From Sipunculus nudus (lineage: Eukaryota; Annelida; Sipuncula; Golfingiida; Sipunculidae), in contig CM049312.1 of the NCBI GenBank assembly GCA_026874595.1, positions 30,819,456 to 30,883,455 on the forward strand: DNA of 64,000 nt. Reading direction: 5' to 3'. Position 1 is the stretch's first letter. The number at the start of each line of letters is the position of its first letter. Below, piece after piece: positions 59,666 to 64,000 of this stretch. A program made the position numbers and the translations under genes. A model generated the notes under the pieces. The model was not told where the DNA came from, did not search any database, and saw only the letters and a program-made list of their open reading frames with translations.

Positions 59666-62540
59666 GGTCGAGTTCACCCATGGACACAAATATAGTTTCT
59701 GATACAATGAGCTGCGTAGACCATTTCCGAAACTCCCCGAACAATTTAAAAAATAATAAGAATTTATTCGGAAACATGGAAAATGACATCTCCTCTGGAA
59801 ACAATTGGCATCGTTTCCAACTCTTTACGATCAGTCTTTCCGATGTGTTCCCATTGAGGCGTTGCGTGACATCGAATTAGAGCAATGGACAATTCTATTT
59901 TATTGCCACCGACAGGCCAATAAAGAAAACGCTGGAAAATAAAAACGTTTATAAAACTGATATCTCTAAAGAAACCATACTTCACTTGAAGGACAGGAGT
60001 ACAACTTGATCTGACTGAAGAACATTGACTCAGCAAATGCTTTTGCACTAAGGTGAGCTCTGGTCTTGTATTTTTTTTTGTCAGGGCGGCATATAAATTG
60101 ATCTGCTAGATATCATTGGTTGAATTTGGTAGCCGAATATTGAGTAAATTGATCCCCTAACTCAATCTGAGAACGCGCAAGGTTAAGAAATTTATTCTGT
60201 ATAGTTCTAGAGAAATTAGATAGTAGCAATAAAATCATTAAGGTAGTGTAAGAAAATGAAATTAGATTGTTACGTTTAAAAACCACTCAAATAAACTAGT
60301 AAACATTAAACAGTAGATAAATAGATTAACTTTACAAGGTATATGCATGTCCATTATCTTTAGTATCTTTATTTTGGTACCAAAGTTGAAATCAGAATAA
60401 ATATTTTTTCCTGATACTGGAGTGCAATTGGAAAATTGGGATTCTATAATATACCGCGAAGATGTACCTTGGCGAACGTATAGAACAGGTCGCCGTGATA
60501 CAGCCTTTAATACGGTCCTTATTAAAAAAACATACAATACAAATAAATGTATTTTCTTATAAAAATCCGACTCCTTTCGTTGACAAATAACGGACATTTG
60601 CCAGTCAATCGTCATATTTTCTATTCACTTTTGTTTTATATCTATAGGTATAAGTATATATTTTGAATTTAGGCTAGTAATCGAGCAGGTCTTGATATGA
60701 AATTTAAAAACTGTATTCGACGAAAAAGATACATGTCTAGACATGACATGGATCATTATGTCAAAATTGATGTTTTATGACAATTATGAGATCTTTAATG
60801 CTAAGCTATTTAATGTTTCAAGCATTAATAAAAAATCTATGAAAATATTATATTAATGTTGTATTTTCCTCTGACCGATACCTTAAACCTTCCAACCTTA
60901 AGGCTTTTTGTGCATCAAGAAACACATGCACATAGGATTGTGATGTTGAAAAAAAAGTTATTTACACTTGTAAAATTATGCATCAAACTTACCCAAAAGG
61001 TATTATTGACTATATTCCAGGAATCTCTGGTCGATTACATTTTATGATGACAAATGGGTTTATCATAACTGCTGGCGCACATTTGGAAATATATGTTTGA
61101 TCGTCAAACATGTAACAAAGTCTTATGTTAAGATATAGCTAAGATCTAGCTCAAAGCAGAAGGAAATTATATCTTCCAATGACCCACTCGGTGACTTGAT
61201 TTCTCATAGTATTATATAGGCTGAAATAATGACATAGATTTAAAAAAAATACATGCATTAAGCCTTAACCTGGAACTAAAATACCACCGAGAAAGAAATA
61301 AAATTGGAAGATTCCCATTAAATAAATGTACCTGGTTGTAACTGCATTCATGTAAGCATTTTGTAATAAACTCGACAGATAACAGTGTGCCCGTCGAACT
61401 ATCTAAAGACGGAAGCAGTCCTTTTTCGATTAGACTATCTGTTAAGAGGAAACAATAGTGCAGTTCTCTCTATTTATTGGTTGTCCGTTAAGTGATAGAT
61501 AATCAAGGTAATATCGCTTTATCCTTCCAAACAGAACATCATTCGTTACCATTCGTTCCCTTAAACGGTCGCATGTCTAGACAAGCGCGTCACATCTTGA
61601 CCCTCGAGGCTTATCCGGTCGATAGGTTACAAAGGATTAGGCTCAAGGACCCGCCAAGTAATCCGGTCCGTCAGAATGCCAAGGGTCCGTATGTGGTGAG
61701 GAATTTGTGAAGAGAAGTGTATGGTAGTTACATGATGAATCGTACATTGCCTCCGCATGGGTAAAGATCATCTCACCTGCTGTAATAGTCATGCCTGTCA
61801 ACCTACGTTATATGCTAAATTGATTTGACTCTATCTCATGACAGACCACATGCCAGAGAATGTGTTTTTATGATTAAATCCACGCATTAACTTGTATTTC
61901 TTATTTTCGTAAAATATAAGATTATTATTTTCCTCTTGCATACAAACATCGTGTATAATAACGGTGTTGAAGTGATCGTGTATACAATGAAATTACAAAA
62001 AAAATCGTAATTAATGTGCTCAGGAATACTAACCGGTAACGCAAATGAATGATGTAAATAACAACTTGCATATCAAATGTCGATAATGGTAGTAACTTGG
62101 GTTCACTAAGTTGGTATCAGATTAACCATTGCCCTAACATAATGATGGGCGGACTCAATCTTCGACAAAGAATCGCTCATATTATAATGGCATATGATCA
62201 TTTGAATTTGAAATATTTTAAGGTGATCCAGATTACTTCCAAAATTTGGAAGTGTGAAAATTTGGTCAAATGTTCCTTAAATAATTTTGCATGAAGATAC
62301 TGACAGAAAAAAATACTATCAGACAAAGGGAAAACTATACTTCTTCCTGGCAGAGGTAAAAGTGTCTTTACATTTTTTTACAGTGTACATGTTAACATTT
62401 TTAAACCAATCAGTATTTTTTGCTAACAACCTGCATACATATAAGATAAACACGTTATGCTGTATTAAAAATAACGTAACGTATTTGTTTGATTCCCTCA
62501 ATATATATAACGAAAATTAATAATTGGTTCTACCACAAAC
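59666..62540. other. No gene recognised
   Basis: AT-rich sequence. The 117-codon minus-strand frame (60262-60615) and the 72-codon plus-strand frame (61492-61710) have no recognisable domain; the second is locally GC-richer but has no flanking splice signals that I trust. Confidence 0.5.
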
Positions 62541-63900
62541 AAATGACCCATGCGTCGTGACGCTCAGCTGAGTAAGAAGACATTCACAAAGGGAATTTTA
62601 TCATCTGAATGCCAGATTTTGTAGGTGGTATCCCCTTCAACTGCAGCAATAAAAATTATTCAAAATCACGAGAAGAAAAAAAGGTTCATGATAATATGTC
62701 AAGCCACTCCAATGAAAGTCTGTTAAATACAGTCAGCTGAGCTAAAAATGACCATGCGCATTTTTGAAGGACATCCCTAGATGTCAAGACAGAAGATTCT
62801 AGGTCCAACAGTGAAGATTTAATATAGCTCAGCATGACATATATAGGTTTCCGTGGAGATTGCTCAAGATGCTTTGGTCGGTAGCATGCAAAATATAGGT
62901 CAGCAAGATTAAATTTAAGGTTTTCATGGAGATTGCCCAAAACGTCCCTGTATATTACTTTGTAACATTCTAGGGCTAGCAGATATAATTTGTGCCCATC
63001 TGATTTTCGATGTGCTAAAGTTCATGCTCTTGGCTCACAATTTACAGAATATATGTCACCATGATCTAAATTCAGGTTTCCATGCAAATTTACCCAGGAC
63101 CTGCCTGAATGTCATGTTGAAAGATTTTAGGCCTAACGTATACAATTTGTGCCCCGTCTGACTGACTAGGTGATCAAAATCATGTTTTTAGCCTGTAGAT
63201 CACATAAAATAGGTCACCATGACCGAATTTCAGGTTTCCAAAGAGATTTGCGTGAGACCTGCTTAGATGTACAGTTAGAAGTTTCTAGGTCTAAAGGTTA
63301 CGATTTGTGCCCTCTTAAGGGACTGACTGCTTCATCTGACGGTCTCATACATAGGGAAAAAATACATAAAAATAAGAAAAATACAGGTGGTGCCACCAGT
63401 CTTCAGGACATGATGAAACACTTCATGCTCATTATGCATGGATAGAATCATGGCAATCAATGCATTTGTTATTCAGATACTGGAGCTTTTGTATTAAATT
63501 TTTAATTATTCAGGGGCGGGGGGGGGGGGGGGGGGCTTTCGAGCCCGATAGCTGAAAGCATATAGGTCACAGTCAACTAATTTCAGGTTTCAAAGGTTAA
63601 ATTTTATGCACTTCTACGTGTGTAGGCCTAGAGGATACAATTTCTTTTGTTGAACCCCGTCTGACTGACTGGATGCTAAAAATCACGTTTCCAGCCTGTA
63701 GTTCGCAACATAATTTCAAGTTTCCAAAGAGATTTTTTATGGACATCAATGTTGGTAAGGTTAGAAGATTTTAGGCTCAGCGGGTATATTTTGCGGCTCA
63801 TCTGACATATGGACCTCCATGGGTTTTCAGTTTAAAAGTTTCTTGGTCCAGACGGCTAGACATACGGACGAAAGAGTGATCGCAATAGATCAGATGACTT
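62541..63900 (-). mobile_element. Repeat family R, copy D
   Basis: Inverted orientation. The palindrome (TGACCCATGCGTCG, 62544-62557, degraded) and TGACGCTCAGCTGA lie at the low-coordinate end. Then come a run of sub-repeats, each with a CAGGTTTCCA-type box, a GACAT(C/T) box, AGAAG(A/T)TT(C/T)TAGG and (A/G)A(T/C)A(A/T)TTTGTGCCC, spaced roughly 90-150 bases. GGTGGTGCCACCAGTCT lies near 63387-63403. A G18 run is at 63518-63535. The end reads GACGAAAGAGTGATCGCAAT and CAGATGACTT, the inverse of the start of copy B. It is therefore a nearly full-length member with both family ends. Confidence 0.75.
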
Positions 63901-64000
63901 TCAGCCAGCTTAGCTAAACACTACAAAGATGAAGACCAAACATGTTTTATTATAAGTGCTTGAAAACCAAGGAACACATTTAATACTATTCAAATAAGAC

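Noticed and set aside
59418-59804. Overlapping frames of 68-126 codons
   Set aside because: They lie across the decayed MITE copy and its A/T-rich tracts; no domain.

Overview
The window looks like AT-rich, gene-poor nuclear DNA from a marine invertebrate, most plausibly a bivalve mollusc. The evidence is eukaryotic: many long (AT)n runs, tRNA-derived SINEs, fragments of non-LTR retrotransposons, several small inverted-repeat transposons, and a ~180-bp tandem array followed by an ACGG-type microsatellite, a layout I know from mollusc pearl/Helentron-like elements. The taxon is inferred; there is no species-diagnostic gene here. I found no intact protein-coding gene. Most open frames are short. 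The longest (18500-19021 and 54099-54560, both minus strand) lie inside repeats. The stretch may be intergenic or a large intron.

Layout, left to right. 0-10 kb: AT microsatellites, a 215-bp fold-back element (1068-1282), a 336-bp MITE with a TAA target duplication (1617-1952), and a minus-strand LINE endonuclease fragment (8423-8737). 10-28 kb: a 73-bp duplicated repeat (about 15.35-15.6 kb), two copies of tRNA-SINE family A (16.6 and 24.0 kb), two copies of a modular repeat here called family R (18.5 and 21.7 kb), and a second MITE (27.75 kb). 28.4-30.75 kb: a 12.5-copy ~180-bp array, an ACGG-like microsatellite and a small hairpin, read as one pearl/Helentron-like element. 31-41 kb: a dispersed repeat related to the one at 15.4 kb, a 497-bp tandem duplication (33443-34436), and a 1.38-kb inverted-repeat transposon with GGAAGCAAAA-type subterminal repeats (39575-40956). 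41-45 kb: SINE family B, then a large family R copy containing a near-identical 1.33-kb tandem duplication. 47-50 kb: a 2.95-kb inverted-repeat element with GGCCCATAATGTAATAA subterminal repeats, which contains a nested SINE A. 50-64 kb: more microsatellites, a TGTCGTAG-rich repeat, a probable LINE 3' end, a possible Tc1/mariner relic, a second copy of the 1.6-kb MITE, and a fourth family R copy at the right edge.

The strongest observations are structural. Two non-autonomous transposons have long inverted ends built of short subterminal repeats and matching flanking duplications. Family R has a terminal 14-bp palindrome with a paired (compensatory) substitution between copies. A very recent 1.33-kb segmental tandem duplication reaches beyond the repeat it carries. 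No genes act together here; the window is best read as a record of transposon insertion, nesting and local duplication.
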